Assembly (NCBI RefSeq): GCF_000786655.1
Contig: NZ_JROM01000007.1
Location: forward strand, 62,001 to 126,000
Length of the DNA: 64,000 bases
Source of the DNA: Kocuria marina
Lineage (GTDB): Bacteria > Actinomycetota > Actinomycetes > Actinomycetales > Micrococcaceae
Direction of reading: 5' to 3'
Part shown: positions 8,511 through 27,522 of the stretch, piece by piece
Layout: each line of letters begins with the position of its first letter
How positions within the stretch are numbered: position 1 is the first letter of the stretch
Position numbers and translations under genes: made by a program
Notes under the pieces: model-generated
What the model was told of the DNA's origin: nothing
The model's database searches: none
Seen by the model: the letters and a program-made list of their open reading frames with translations, nothing else

Positions 8511-9082
8511 CAGATCCCCGGGTACGCCAGGAACACGGTCTCGTCGTCGCCCTGCAGGTGCACGTCGAAGCGCAACGAACCGTCCGCCTGACGCTCGGCG
8601 ATCATCGAGGCACGCTCGGCCTCTGACAGCGAGTTCAGCAGCGGGTCGTTGGCGAGCGCGTCCGTGTCCTCGGGGAGGTAGACGCGGGTGAACAGGCGGT
8701 TCAACAGACCGCGCGCGAACACCGTGAGGCAGATGAACGGGGCCTTGCCGTCCTCGGTGGGGCCGGGGTTGACCGTGGTGAAGTCGTAGTGCCCCACGTT
8801 GTCCACCGCCACGCGACCGAAACCGGTGAAGGTGTAGCCGTCCCGCTTGAGCGAACCGGGCTCCTGCGAGACCTGGCCGTTCTCGTCCGCCTGCCAGATC
8901 TCGAGCATGGAGTCCGGAACCGGCGTGCCGTGGCCGTCGTACACCGTGCCGTGCAGGCGCACGGCGTTCGGGTGCGAACGGTCCACGAGGAACTCCCCGC
9001 CCTCGTAGGGCAGCGCGTAGCCGTAGAAGGGTCCGATGGTCTGGCCCGGGGTGGGCACCAGGCGCTCAGTGTTCTCAGACAT
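8510..9082 (-). CDS. pcaG: Protocatechuate 3,4-dioxygenase, alpha subunit
   Basis: Non-catalytic partner of PcaH in the intradiol ring-cleaving dioxygenase. It is 190 residues, starts MSENTERLVPTPGQTIGPFYGYALP and has the shared beta-sandwich pattern LEIWQADENG, GRVAV and RVYLPED. It lacks the iron-liganding Tyr/Tyr/His/His set, as expected for the alpha subunit. Its start lies 8 nt inside the end of pcaH, supporting coupled 1:1 synthesis. Confidence 0.93.
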   Translation of the reverse strand: MSENTERLVPTPGQTIGPFYGYALPYEGGEFLVDRSHPNAVRLHGTVYDGHGTPVPDSMLEIWQADENGQVSQEPGSLKRDGYTFTGFGRVAVDNVGHYDFTTVNPGPTEDGKAPFICLTVFARGLLNRLFTRVYLPEDTDALANDPLLNSLSEAERASMIAERQADGSLRFDVHLQGDDETVFLAYPGI

Positions 9083-9887
9083 TGCTGTCGTCCTCCGTCC
9101 AGGTTCGGTTCGAACCGCTCAGCACGATGTCCCAGCGGTAGCCGAGCAGCCATTCGTGCTCGGAGATGTCGTGGTCGTAGTCCGCCACGAGACGCTCGCG
9201 CGCCTTGGGGTCCACGATCGACTGGTAGATGGGGTCCAACGCGAACAGCGGGTCACCCGGGAAGTACATCTGGGTGATCATGCGCTGCGTGAAGTCCGTG
9301 CCGAACAGCGAGAAGTGCACGTGCGCGGGGCGCCACGCGTTGAGGTGGTTCTTCCACGGGTACGGGCCCGGCTTGATGGTGATGAACGAGTAGGAACCGT
9401 CGTCACCGGTCAGGCAGCGGCCCACGCCCGTGAAGTTCGGGTCGATCGGGGCCGGGTGCTGATCGCGCTTGTGGATGTAGCGACCGGCGGCGTTGGCCTG
9501 CCAGATCTCCACGAGCTGGTTGCGCACGGGGCGGCCGTCGCCGTCCAGGATGCGCCCGGAGATCCGGATCCGCTCACCGATGGGCTCGCCGCCGTCCTGG
9601 ATGGTCAGGTCCGACTCCAGCGCGTGCACGTCCCGCTGGCCGAAGGCGGGCGCGTAGAGCTCGATGGTCTCCGGGTCCGCGTGGCGGGGGTCCTTGGTGG
9701 GGTGACGCAGGATCGAGCTGCGGTACGGGGCGTAGTCCAGACGGGGCTGGGTCTCCTCTTTGCCGGCGTTTTCGTACTGCTTGCTGATGGCGGCCATCTC
9801 GTCGTTGAGCTGGTTCTGGGTGTCGGCGGCGTCGTCCGCACCCTTGACGTACGGCGGGTCGAAGGTGTCGTCGTTCTCGGTGGTCAT
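9075..9887 (-). CDS. pcaH: Protocatechuate 3,4-dioxygenase, beta subunit
   Basis: Catalytic subunit: cleaves protocatechuate between its hydroxyls using Fe(III). I choose ATG 9885-9887 (MTTENDDTFDPPYV, 270 aa) because AAGGAG (9894-9899) is 6 nt away; the ATG at 9893 would abut it. The ligands appear as Tyr137 (AGRYIH), Tyr176 (GPYPW), His189 and His191 (RPAHVHF). It sits 45 nt after pobA with no terminator visible, so 4-hydroxybenzoate hydroxylation and ring cleavage are probably co-transcribed. Confidence 0.94.
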   Translation of the reverse strand: MTTENDDTFDPPYVKGADDAADTQNQLNDEMAAISKQYENAGKEETQPRLDYAPYRSSILRHPTKDPRHADPETIELYAPAFGQRDVHALESDLTIQDGGEPIGERIRISGRILDGDGRPVRNQLVEIWQANAAGRYIHKRDQHPAPIDPNFTGVGRCLTGDDGSYSFITIKPGPYPWKNHLNAWRPAHVHFSLFGTDFTQRMITQMYFPGDPLFALDPIYQSIVDPKARERLVADYDHDISEHEWLLGYRWDIVLSGSNRTWTEDDSNV

Positions 9888-9932
9888 GATCATCTCCTTG
9901 GGTGAGTGGTTCGGAGTCCAGGTCCGGTGTGC

Positions 9933-11132
9933 TCAGGTGCGGTCCTGCCAGCCGGTGTATGACTCGGCGAAGTAGCCCGAGCCGTACGTGGAGTTCGTGA
10001 CGGCCTCGAACTCGCCCCGGCGGCGCTTCATGTTGAAGGGGTTCTCCCCCGGCTGGATGTGCATCAGGTTGGTGACCCAGTACGAGAAGTTCTGGGCCTT
10101 CCAGATCCGGTCCAGGGCCTTGGCGGAGTACCCGGCCAACCCGCGCTCGTCACCGGAACCGAAGAACTCGATGATCGCCGGCGCGAGCACCCGCACGTCG
10201 CAGAACGCGAGGTTCAGACCCTTGGCGCCCGTGGGCGGCACGGTGTGCCCGGCGTCCCCCACCAGGAACATGTTCCCGTAGCGCAGGGGCTCGCACACGT
10301 ACGAGCGGAACGGCAGCACGGTCTTGTCGAAGATGGGCCCGCGCTGCAGCTGCAACCCGTCCGGGCCGTCGATGCGCCGCTGCAACTCGGTCCAGATCCG
10401 CTCGTCGTCCCAGTCGTCCACGTTCTCGTTGGGGTCGCACTGGAAGTACATCCGCTGCACGGTGTCGCTGCGCTGCGAGATCAACGCGAAGCCGTACTGC
10501 GAGTTCGCGTAGATCAGCTCGGGGGCCGACGGCGGCGCTTCGCACAGGATCCCGAACCACGCGAACGGGTACTCGATGAAGTTGTCCGTGCGCACGTCCT
10601 GCGGGATCTGACGCTTGCAGATGCCCTTTGAACCATCCGCGCCCACGAGCAGGCGGCTACGGATCTCGAGCTTCTCGCCGTCCTTGGTGGTGCACAGCAC
10701 CGTGGGCTGCTCCGTGGTGAGGTCCCGGACCTCGGTGTCCGTGACCTCCCAGCGCACGTCGCCGCCATCGCGCTCACGCGCCGCGGCGAGATCCACGAAG
10801 ACCTCGTTCTGGGGGTACAGCCACACGGACTGGCCCACGAGCTTCTGGAAGTCGATCCGGCGGCTCTCGCCCTCGAAGCGCAGCACGGTGCCCTCGTGTT
10901 CGTGCCCGTGTGACAGCACGCGCCCGTCCACGCCGGTCTCCGCGAGCATCTGCACGGTCCCCGCCTCGAGGATGCCCGCGCGGTGGGTGTTGGCGATCTC
11001 GTCGTGGCTGCGTTTCTCCACGACCACGTTGTCGATCCCGGCCCGGTACAACAGGTGGGAGAGCATCAATCCGGCGGGCCCCGCCCCCACGATGGCCACC
11101 TGGGTGTCGATGACTGTTCGCTCCTCGAGCAT
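9933..11132 (-). CDS. pobA: 4-hydroxybenzoate 3-monooxygenase
   Basis: Flavoprotein that hydroxylates 4-hydroxybenzoate to protocatechuate, feeding pcaHG. The 399 residues have the dinucleotide motif GAGPAG (16-21), the class A DG motif LVGADGS and the GD motif VGDAGHTVPPTGAKG. The start at 11132 follows AAGGAGG at ideal spacing. It opens the pob-pca operon. The promoter upstream contains a CATAAT -10 with repeated GTCACAT elements. The size and motifs match PobA rather than larger phenol hydroxylases. Confidence 0.94.
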   Translation of the reverse strand: MLEERTVIDTQVAIVGAGPAGLMLSHLLYRAGIDNVVVEKRSHDEIANTHRAGILEAGTVQMLAETGVDGRVLSHGHEHEGTVLRFEGESRRIDFQKLVGQSVWLYPQNEVFVDLAAARERDGGDVRWEVTDTEVRDLTTEQPTVLCTTKDGEKLEIRSRLLVGADGSKGICKRQIPQDVRTDNFIEYPFAWFGILCEAPPSAPELIYANSQYGFALISQRSDTVQRMYFQCDPNENVDDWDDERIWTELQRRIDGPDGLQLQRGPIFDKTVLPFRSYVCEPLRYGNMFLVGDAGHTVPPTGAKGLNLAFCDVRVLAPAIIEFFGSGDERGLAGYSAKALDRIWKAQNFSYWVTNLMHIQPGENPFNMKRRRGEFEAVTNSTYGSGYFAESYTGWQDRT

Positions 11133-11156
11133 GTGTCCTCCTTGCGCACGTGTTGC

Positions 11157-11209
11157 GTCACATTATGTTGGAGTCACATGGCGCGTATCACATCGATTCC
11201 GTTCAACGG
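11157..11209 (-). promoter_or_regulatory. pobA promoter with repeated elements
   Basis: On the minus strand, -10 CATAAT (11162-11167) and -35 GTGATA (11186-11191) are separated by 18 bp. Two copies of GTCACAT (plus strand, 11157-11163 and 11173-11179) lie 16 bp apart across the -10. A small palindrome CCGTTCAACGG (11199-11209) lies just upstream of the -35. These are candidate sites for one of the two IclR regulators. Confidence 0.45.
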
Positions 11210-11321
11210 GACGTGCGGACGCCTCTATGACGCGGGGGTACGACGACGCTCCGCGGGGTCTGCAGCGCACGTTTCCTATCTCCCCGGCCGCCTTCAGACG
11301 CGGATCACCCCGAATCGGTTG

Positions 11322-12095
11322 TCACAGGGCACCCAGGGCACGGGAGATCCCGTGGCCGGCAACCCGTAACGTTTGCACGATGGCCGAGACGTCCGCGTCC
11401 CGCATGTCGCTCAGGGGCAGCACCGCTCCCAGTGCCGCTGCGCGGTGCCCCGGGGGGACCTTGAGCGGGACCGCCACTCCCCCCGTGCCCTCGTCGATGC
11501 GTTCGCGTTGGATCGCGTAACCCCGCTGGGCGAAGACCCGCAGGTCCGCCGCGAAGCGCTCCCGACCCGCGAGGGTGCCGGCGGGATCCTCGGCGACCGA
11601 GCGCGCCGCGGCGTCGTGGTACTGCCCGATGAAATCGTCCGAACACTGGCACAACAGGGCCAGGCCCGTGGCCGAGCGGTGCAGCGGCAACCGGCCCGCC
11701 ACGATCGAGCGCAACGGGACCGCGGAATCGCTCGCCGCGATCCGTTCGGCGAACAGGACGTCGTGGCCTTCGATCACCCCCACGTGCACGTGTTGGCGCA
11801 GCACCGCGTGCACGTCCGACATGAACGGGATCGCGGCGGCCGCGAGGTTCTCTGCGGAGGCCGCGCGCGAAGCGAGCTCCCACAACCGGGTCCCCACGCG
11901 ATAGGTCTGTGCGGTGCCGGACTCGAGCCACCCCGCGCGTTTCATGTCCCCCAGGATCCGGTGCACCGTGGAGGACGGCAGGCCGGTGGCCGCGCAGATT
12001 TCGCGGAAGGTCAGCTCGGGGCGCGCGGGGCCGAACGCGTCCAGGACACGGTCGAACCGGGTGATCAGGGATTCACCGGACGCAGAGTTGGCCAT
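11322..12095 (-). CDS. IclR-family regulator, probably of pobA
   Basis: A 257-residue IclR protein with an N-terminal winged helix at about 28-56 (LTFREICAATGLPSSTVHRIL) and a C-terminal effector domain containing AERIAASDSAVPLRSIVAG. It lies directly upstream of pobA on the same strand, with a 189-nt gap holding the pobA promoter. It is distinct from PcaR at the other end of the cluster. By position it is the likely 4-hydroxybenzoate sensor controlling pobA (PobR-like), but the effector cannot be read from sequence. I leave the symbol empty for that reason. Confidence 0.8.
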   Translation of the reverse strand: MANSASGESLITRFDRVLDAFGPARPELTFREICAATGLPSSTVHRILGDMKRAGWLESGTAQTYRVGTRLWELASRAASAENLAAAAIPFMSDVHAVLRQHVHVGVIEGHDVLFAERIAASDSAVPLRSIVAGRLPLHRSATGLALLCQCSDDFIGQYHDAAARSVAEDPAGTLAGRERFAADLRVFAQRGYAIQRERIDEGTGGVAVPLKVPPGHRAAALGAVLPLSDMRDADVSAIVQTLRVAGHGISRALGAL

Positions 12096-12176
12096 TCTTC
12101 GCCTCCGTTCATGGGCCCGCGCACGTCTTCCCCGCTCCAGCCTACGACCCCGCGGGTCCGGGGCAACGGGTACGCG

Positions 12177-12220
12177 AGAGCCCGGGTGGCCCTCCCCGAA
12201 GGGAGGCCCACCCGGGCTCT
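12177..12220 (-). terminator. Terminator after rpoC
   Basis: A long, nearly perfect hairpin (AGAGCCCGGGTGG paired with its complement, with inner CCTCCC/GGGAGG) spans 12177-12220, starting 21 nt after the rpoC stop. It has a strong GC stem without a long U-run, typical of high-GC genomes. Confidence 0.75.
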
Positions 12221-12241
12221 CAGATCACACGCCTATTCGGC

Positions 12242-16132
<3,891 letters not shown>

Positions 16133-16197
16133 AAGGTCCTGTCCCTCTTTCTAAAATCCTGAAGTGTGTTCGGGCTGATCGATGAACGAAAGGGGTC

Positions 16198-19707
<3,510 letters not shown>

Positions 19708-19759
19708 GATGTGATCCTTCCACAGACATGCAGTGAATACGCGAGGTTCCCGGGGAGAG

Positions 19760-19799
19760 AAAAAGGGGCCGGTTTTCGATGCTCGTCGACAACCGCCCC
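19760..19799 (-). promoter_or_regulatory. Terminator-like attenuator in the rpoBC leader
   Basis: On the minus strand GGGGCGGTT (19791-19799) pairs with AACCGGCCCC (19765-19774) across a 16-nt loop, with one bulge, and is followed at once by TTTTT (19760-19764). The last T is 52 nt before the rpoB start. This has the form of an intrinsic terminator inside the leader, suggesting attenuation of rpoBC. Confidence 0.55.
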
Positions 19800-19855
19800 T
19801 GCGGCGCCCACCGCTATATGAAGGCACGCATGTATAAGGGACAACGCAAAGTACT

Positions 19856-19884
19856 AGCTTAGGCGAACTGCACCCGTTTGTCCA
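19856..19884 (-). promoter_or_regulatory. rpoBC promoter
   Basis: Minus-strand -35 TGGACA (19879-19884, 5/6 match), an exact 17-bp spacer and -10 TAAGCT (19856-19861). Transcription would start near 19849, giving a leader of about 140 nt. A second, weaker candidate (TTGTCC near 19840) lies downstream. Confidence 0.6.
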
Positions 19885-19946
19885 CACCGGTGCTCGACGA
19901 AATCCCGTCCGGGCCGTAAGATGCCCGCCCCTCGGGCGGCGCCCCC

Positions 19947-20690
19947 TCAGGCGACCCCGTTCTCCCGGGCCAGTTCGACGGCGCGTCCCACGCCTTCACG
20001 CCACGGGTCGCCGTGTCCGGGCAGCACCAGGGTGGCTCCCGTGACCTCGAGTGCGGCGAGGGATTCCACGGCCATCGCGCTGTCCGCGGTGGCGGCGCGG
20101 GCCACGATGCGGGGGCCCGTGAGACCCGAGTAGGGGTCCAGGGTCACGAGCGCGTCCCCCGAGATCACGGCGTCCGCTGTGGGGACGTACAGCGCGCAGT
20201 GCCCGTACGTGTGGCCCGCGGTGAACACGACCCGCGGGCGGCCCGGGACGGGGACGGTCTCCCCCGCGGTCAGCTCGCGGGTCACGGTCACGCCCCGCAC
20301 CATCGCGGCGCCACCGGCGATCATGGACGCGAGGATCGGCACGGCGCGCGGGTGACGCAGCGGGTAGACGGCCGTAGGGTTCTCGTGCGCGTAGCTGTAA
20401 GGGTGTGCCGCGAGGTGCTTGTCCCGCTGGTGGGCGTAAACGGGAATCCCGAGCCGGTCCACGAGTTTCGCGGCGACCCCCACGTGGTCGAAGTGCGCAT
20501 GGGTCAACACGAGCGCTTTGATGTCCTCGGGGGCGTGGCCGAGTTCGCGCACGGCCCACCCGAGTTCGTTCCACACCCTGGGCAGACCGGCGTCCACGAC
20601 CGTGAGGCCGTCCGAGTCCTCCAGGACGTAGCAGTTCACGTTGTGGTTCTGGATCATATGGATCCCGGGGGCGACGTCGCGCAGGAACAC
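19947..20690 (-). CDS. Metallo-beta-lactamase-fold hydrolase
   Basis: A 247-residue MBL-fold protein starting at GTG 20688-20690, (V)[23 protein letters not shown], behind AAGGAG at 6 nt. The metal motif THAHFDH is at His64-x-His66-x-Asp68-His69; downstream ligands appear in [15 protein letters not shown] and PGHGDP. This ligand set fits glyoxalase II-like or related thioester/lactone hydrolases, but the substrate is unknown. It follows gcvT by 134 nt with a perfect hairpin between them, so it is probably only partly linked to the gcv transcript. It lies immediately upstream of the rpoB promoter. Confidence 0.75.
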   Translation of the reverse strand: MFLRDVAPGIHMIQNHNVNCYVLEDSDGLTVVDAGLPRVWNELGWAVRELGHAPEDIKALVLTHAHFDHVGVAAKLVDRLGIPVYAHQRDKHLAAHPYSYAHENPTAVYPLRHPRAVPILASMIAGGAAMVRGVTVTRELTAGETVPVPGRPRVVFTAGHTYGHCALYVPTADAVISGDALVTLDPYSGLTGPRIVARAATADSAMAVESLAALEVTGATLVLPGHGDPWREGVGRAVELARENGVA

Positions 20691-20706
20691 GGCGTTCTCC
20701 TTGTCC

Positions 20707-20734
20707 GTCCCGCCCCGATTACACGGGGCGGGAC
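20707..20734 (-). terminator. Perfect hairpin between gcvT and the MBL gene
   Basis: GTCCCGCCCCG (20707-20717) and its exact complement (20724-20734) enclose a 6-nt loop. It is a plausible terminator for gcvPT. It ends only about 16 nt before the GTG of the downstream gene, next to its Shine-Dalgarno, so a role in that gene's translation is also possible. Confidence 0.5.
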
Positions 20735-20824
20735 CCTCACCGGCCCGCGCGGTCCTCGGAACGTGCACGGCGGAGCGGGCCTGCCTAGAGACTACTCCGG
20801 GCGGCTCGCTCCCCACACCACCCT

Positions 20825-21966
20825 TCAGGACCGCTTGTAGAAGGGCAGCGCGGTGCGCGTGACCTCCACGGCGCGCCCGCGTGCGTCCTGGACGCTCACC
20901 TCACCGGCGTCGATCCCGTCGACGGCGTCCGTGGCCACGAGCGCCATGGCCACCGGCTTGCCCAGCGTGGGCGAGGGCAGCCCGCTCGTGACCTCACCCA
21001 CGGTGCGCTCCCCCACGTGCACGGTGTAGCCCGCGCGCACGGGTTTGCGACCCAGGCCCTCCAGACCGATGAGGGTGCGTTCGGGCGTGCCTTCCAGCAT
21101 CGCCGCGAGCACGTCCTCGCCGACCGTGGTGGTGCCGGCCTCCGCCTTCTTGCGCAGGGCGATCTCCACGAGCTTGCCGAGTCCCGCTTCGACCGGGGTG
21201 ATCTCCGTGGACAGTTCGTGACCGTACAGCGGCATCCCGGCCTCGAGCCGCAGGGAGTCGCGCGCCGCGAGACCCGCCGCTCCCACGGGGGCCTCCTCCG
21301 TGCCGAGCTCGGCCGCGGTCGCCAGGAGCGCGTCCCACAGCACGGGCGCGTCCTGGTTGTCGCAGTACAGTTCGAAACCGTCCTCGCCCGTGTACCCGGT
21401 GCGGGCCACGAGCACGGCCACGTCCGCGCAGCGTGCGCGCACGCACGCGTAGTACTTCAGCGCGGCGACGTCCTCGGCCGGTTCCAAACGCGTGGCCTCG
21501 AGCACCTCGAGGGCGCGCGGGCCCTGGACGGCGATCAGCGACGTCGCCGGACCGCTGTCCGTGACGCGCACGTCGAAGCCCTGGGCGCGCTCCTGGAGCG
21601 CACGCACGACCGTCTCCTGGTTGCCCGCGTTCGGCACCACGAGGTATTCGTCCTCGTCCGTACGGTAGGTAATGAGGTCGTCCAGGATCCTGCCCTGTTC
21701 GTCCACGATGATCGAGTACTTGGCGCGGCCCACCGTGAGCCCGGAGAGCACACCCACGAGGGCGTGGTCCAGGAACGCGCCGGCCTGCGGACCCGAGACC
21801 GAGACCTCCCCCATGTGGGACAGGTCGAAGATCCCGGCGCCGCGGCGCACCGCGTGGTGCTCGGCGGTGTCGCTCGCGTAGCGCACGGGCATGGTCCAGC
21901 CACCGAAGTCGGTGAACCTCGCCCCCAGCCGCTCGTGGGCCTCGTACAGTGCGGTGCGCTGCTCGC

Positions 21967-21970
<4 letters not shown>
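20825..21970 (-). CDS. gcvT: Glycine cleavage system T protein (aminomethyltransferase)
   Basis: Transfers the methylene group from aminomethyl-lipoyl GcvH to tetrahydrofolate, releasing ammonia. I place the start at ATG 21968-21970 (MSEQRTALYEAHERLG), giving 381 residues; the frame is open further up inside gcvP but without homology. FTDFGGWTMPVRY, LSHMGEVSVSGP and EDGFELY are typical GcvT segments. It overlaps gcvP by ATGA, so P and T proteins are translationally coupled. No gcvH follows or precedes, and GcvH must be encoded elsewhere. Confidence 0.95.
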
Positions 21971-24870
<2,900 letters not shown>

Positions 24871-24925
24871 ACGAGGGTCTCCTGGGCTGCTTGTGGGCGC
24901 GCGAGGGCCCGGTGAGTCCTCCCCG

Positions 24926-25163
24926 CTCTGTATCGCAACCTGAGAGATTTCGCCGGCGGGCGCAGCAGCTCGCGCCCGTCGACCTGCCCCGTCGGTGCTC
25001 TCCCCGTGACGGGGTGAGCTCTTCAGAGTGGCCCGGTGCGGCGGTACGGGTGCCTGAGAGATTCCCGGGGAGGGTTTGCTCCTTCGGCGATGGCGCGATG
25101 CCCTGCTTTTCCTGGTCACGAGGACCCGGATCACGGGGATCCGCCATGCTCTCCCGCCGCACG
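24926..25163 (-). ncRNA. Tandem glycine riboswitch
   Basis: Two glycine aptamers in series precede gcvP. Aptamer 1 (about 25035-25163) has P1 GTGCGGCGG/CCGCCGCAC, the GGGAGAGC motif, CGCCGAAGGAGC and AUCUCUCAGGCACC. Aptamer 2 (24926-25028) has P1 CTCTG/CAGAG, GGGAGAGCACCGACGGGGC and AUCUCUCAGGUUGCG. The doubled CUCUCAGG and CCGA signatures are diagnostic for this class. It most likely switches gcvPT on when glycine is plentiful; I cannot tell from sequence whether through transcription or translation. Confidence 0.93.
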
Positions 25164-25220
25164 GTGACGGCCAGATGGTCACACACAGTTTCGCACATCA
25201 CACCGCTACGGGGAATGCGC

Positions 25221-25252
25221 AAAACCCCGCACCGACGATCGGTGCGGGGTTT
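25221..25252 (-). terminator. Terminator after rplL
   Basis: AAAACCCCGCACCGA...TCGGTGCGGGGTTT is a near-perfect hairpin with A/T runs on both sides, able to work in both directions. It ends the rplJL message about 70 nt after the rplL stop, before the gcv leader begins. Confidence 0.85.
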
Positions 25253-25324
25253 CGCGGTGATGTCGTGCCGGACGGACCCGGGGGTCACGTCACGGGACAC
25301 GGCGGGCGCACGAGGCGCCGTGGA

Positions 25325-25711
25325 TCACTTGACAGTGACGGAGGCGCCGGCGCCCTCGAGGGCTTCCTTCGCCTTGTCAGCGGCTTCCTTGGTGGCGCCT
25401 TCGAGGACGGCCTTGGGAGCGCTGTCCACGAGGTCCTTGGCCTCCTTCAGGCCCAGGGAGGTCAGGCCGCGAACTTCCTTGATGACCTGGATCTTCTTGT
25501 CACCGGCGGATTCGAGGATGACGTCGAACTCGGTCTTCTCCTCCTCGGCCCCACCAGCGTCGCCGCCGGCGGGAGCGGCACCGGCCACGGCCACGGGGGC
25601 GGCAGCGGTGACGTCGAAGGTCTCCTCGAACGCCTTCACGAACTCGGACAGCTCGATGAGGGACAGTTCCTTGAAGGCCTCGATGAGTTCTTCGGTGGTC
25701 AGCTTAGCCAT
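25325..25711 (-). CDS. rplL: 50S ribosomal protein L7/L12 (bL12)
   Basis: Stalk protein that recruits translational GTPases. The 128 residues comprise an N-terminal dimerisation helix ([21 protein letters not shown]), an Ala/Gly-rich hinge at about 37-55 and a C-terminal domain with [20 protein letters not shown] and the acidic [19 protein letters not shown] face. It lies 122 nt after rplJ; a GC-rich hairpin in that gap may help set the higher L12 dose. A strong terminator follows. Confidence 0.98.
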   Translation of the reverse strand: MAKLTTEELIEAFKELSLIELSEFVKAFEETFDVTAAAPVAVAGAAPAGGDAGGAEEEKTEFDVILESAGDKKIQVIKEVRGLTSLGLKEAKDLVDSAPKAVLEGATKEAADKAKEALEGAGASVTVK

Positions 25712-25788
25712 GGTATTGGCTCCTTACTTGTACGTGGTGCCGGTGCTGGTGGCGCCGGCGAGGTGTGCGTGGGAAGAACACGGGTGTT

Positions 25789-25808
25789 TCCCGGGCGCTC
25801 GCCCGGGA
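25789..25808 (-). promoter_or_regulatory. Hairpins in the rplJ-rplL intercistronic gap
   Basis: TCCCGGGCG (25789-25797) and CGCCCGGGA (25800-25808) are complementary around a 2-base centre, so about 8 bp can pair with a 4-nt loop. A second possible stem, GGGACCC/GGGTCCC, overlaps it at about 25805-25824. These may stabilise the rplL message or separate rplL from rplJ. No function is shown. Confidence 0.35.
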
Positions 25809-25833
25809 CCCCGCAACCGGGTCCCCGAAGGGA

Positions 25834-26367
25834 TCAGGCGGCGTTCTCGCCCTGTTCGTCCAGCTTGGCGCGCAGGGCCTCGGCGGTGCGCACGGTCTTG
25901 GACAGCGGGGCCTGGAACAGCGCAGCAGCCTTGGACATCGACGCCTTGGCGGCGCCGGCGACCTTGGCCAGCAGAACCTCGCGGGACTCGAGGTCCGCGA
26001 GCTTCTTGATCTCGGACTCGTCCATCGCGACGCCATCCAGGTAACCGCCCTTGACGACCAACTGGGGGTTGTCCTTGGCGAAGTCACGCAGACTCTTGGC
26101 GGCCTCGACGGCGTCACCGGAGACGAACGCGATGGCCGAGGGGCCCGTGAGCTTGCCCTCGAACGCGTCGATACCGGACTCGCGAGCCGCGATGGCGGTG
26201 AGCGTGTTCTTCACCACGGCGTATTCGGCGTTCTCACCGAGGGAACGGCGCAGCGTCTTCAGCTGAGCCACGGTGAGACCGCGGTACTCCGTCAGGACGG
26301 CAGCGTGCGAGTTGGAGAAGAATTCCTTCAACTCCGCAACCGCGGCAGCCTTTTCAGGATTCGCCAT
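25834..26367 (-). CDS. rplJ: 50S ribosomal protein L10 (uL10)
   Basis: Anchors the L12 stalk to 23S rRNA and represses its own operon by binding the leader. It is 177 residues, beginning [20 protein letters not shown] with the conserved [17 protein letters not shown] and VVKNTL segments; the C-terminal helix that carries L12 dimers is at about 135-175. The start has a GGAAGGAG site. Upstream lies an L10-type leader with a terminator-like hairpin. rplL follows. Confidence 0.97.
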   Translation of the reverse strand: MANPEKAAAVAELKEFFSNSHAAVLTEYRGLTVAQLKTLRRSLGENAEYAVVKNTLTAIAARESGIDAFEGKLTGPSAIAFVSGDAVEAAKSLRDFAKDNPQLVVKGGYLDGVAMDESEIKKLADLESREVLLAKVAGAAKASMSKAAALFQAPLSKTVRTAEALRAKLDEQGENAA

Positions 26368-26369
26368 GG

Positions 26370-26594
26370 TGCTCCTTCCTTACATGTGGGTGCCGGCCCG
26401 CGTCCCGTACGAGGACACGAAAAAAGCCCCGCGCAGATGCCCGGGGCTCGAGACCACGCCCTGATCACACGCATGAAAATGCGGTTTTGAGGAGCGGAAT
26501 TCGTGCTGGTTCACCTGCGCTGGACGGTTCACGTTTCCGAGAACCTCTTAGATCGCGCGTACCGGGGCACGCGTGATGACCGGCGGTCTTTGGT
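26370..26594 (-). ncRNA. L10 (rplJL) leader RNA
   Basis: About 225 nt of untranslated leader lie between the predicted start site near 26594 and rplJ. The segment CCAAAGACCGCCGGTC near its 5' end (about 26580-26595) resembles the L10-binding motif of bacterial rplJ leaders, which mimics the 23S rRNA stalk base. Further down is a terminator-like hairpin (26420-26448). Autoregulation by L10 or L10-L12 is the expected function. I have not folded the RNA. Confidence 0.55.
26420..26448 (-). promoter_or_regulatory. Terminator-like attenuator in the rplJL leader
   Basis: On the minus strand AGCCCCG (26442-26448) pairs with CGGGGCT (26425-26431) and is followed by a T-run that extends to 26420. The last T is 52 nt before the rplJ start, the same distance as the T-run in the rpoBC leader. 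It looks like an intrinsic terminator inside the leader, so regulated read-through is likely. Confidence 0.6.
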
Positions 26595-26600
26595 GCCTCC

Positions 26601-26630
26601 ACCGTACCCCAGGGCGCGGGCGCCCACCAA
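26601..26630 (-). promoter_or_regulatory. Probable rplJL promoter
   Basis: Minus-strand -10 TACGGT (26601-26606) and a weak -35 TTGGTG (26625-26630) with an 18-bp spacer. The -35 lies inside the first copy of a 26-bp tandem repeat (26612-26662). The predicted start near 26594 gives the L10 leader described above. Confidence 0.4.
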
Positions 26631-26662
26631 ATCGGCGGGGCGCGGGCGCCCACCAGATCGGC
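26612..26662. repeat. 26-bp-period tandem repeat upstream of rplJL
   Basis: Two copies of a 25-bp unit (GGGCGCGGGCGCCCACCA, then A or G, then ATCGGC) at 26612-26636 and 26638-26662, with one mismatch. Each unit contains the palindrome GGGCGCGGGCGCCC-like core. The repeat fills the gap between the fdhD stop and the rplJL promoter and overlaps its -35. Confidence 0.7.
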
Positions 26663-26672
26663 AGGGCCCGGT

Positions 26673-27521
<849 letters not shown>

Positions 27522-27522
27522 C

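Noticed and set aside
19708-19887. rpoB starting at an upstream ATG ([10 protein letters not shown]...)
   Set aside because: That stretch contains the promoter-proximal leader and the U-run hairpin and has no resemblance to RpoB; the TTG start has a ribosome site and gives the usual length.
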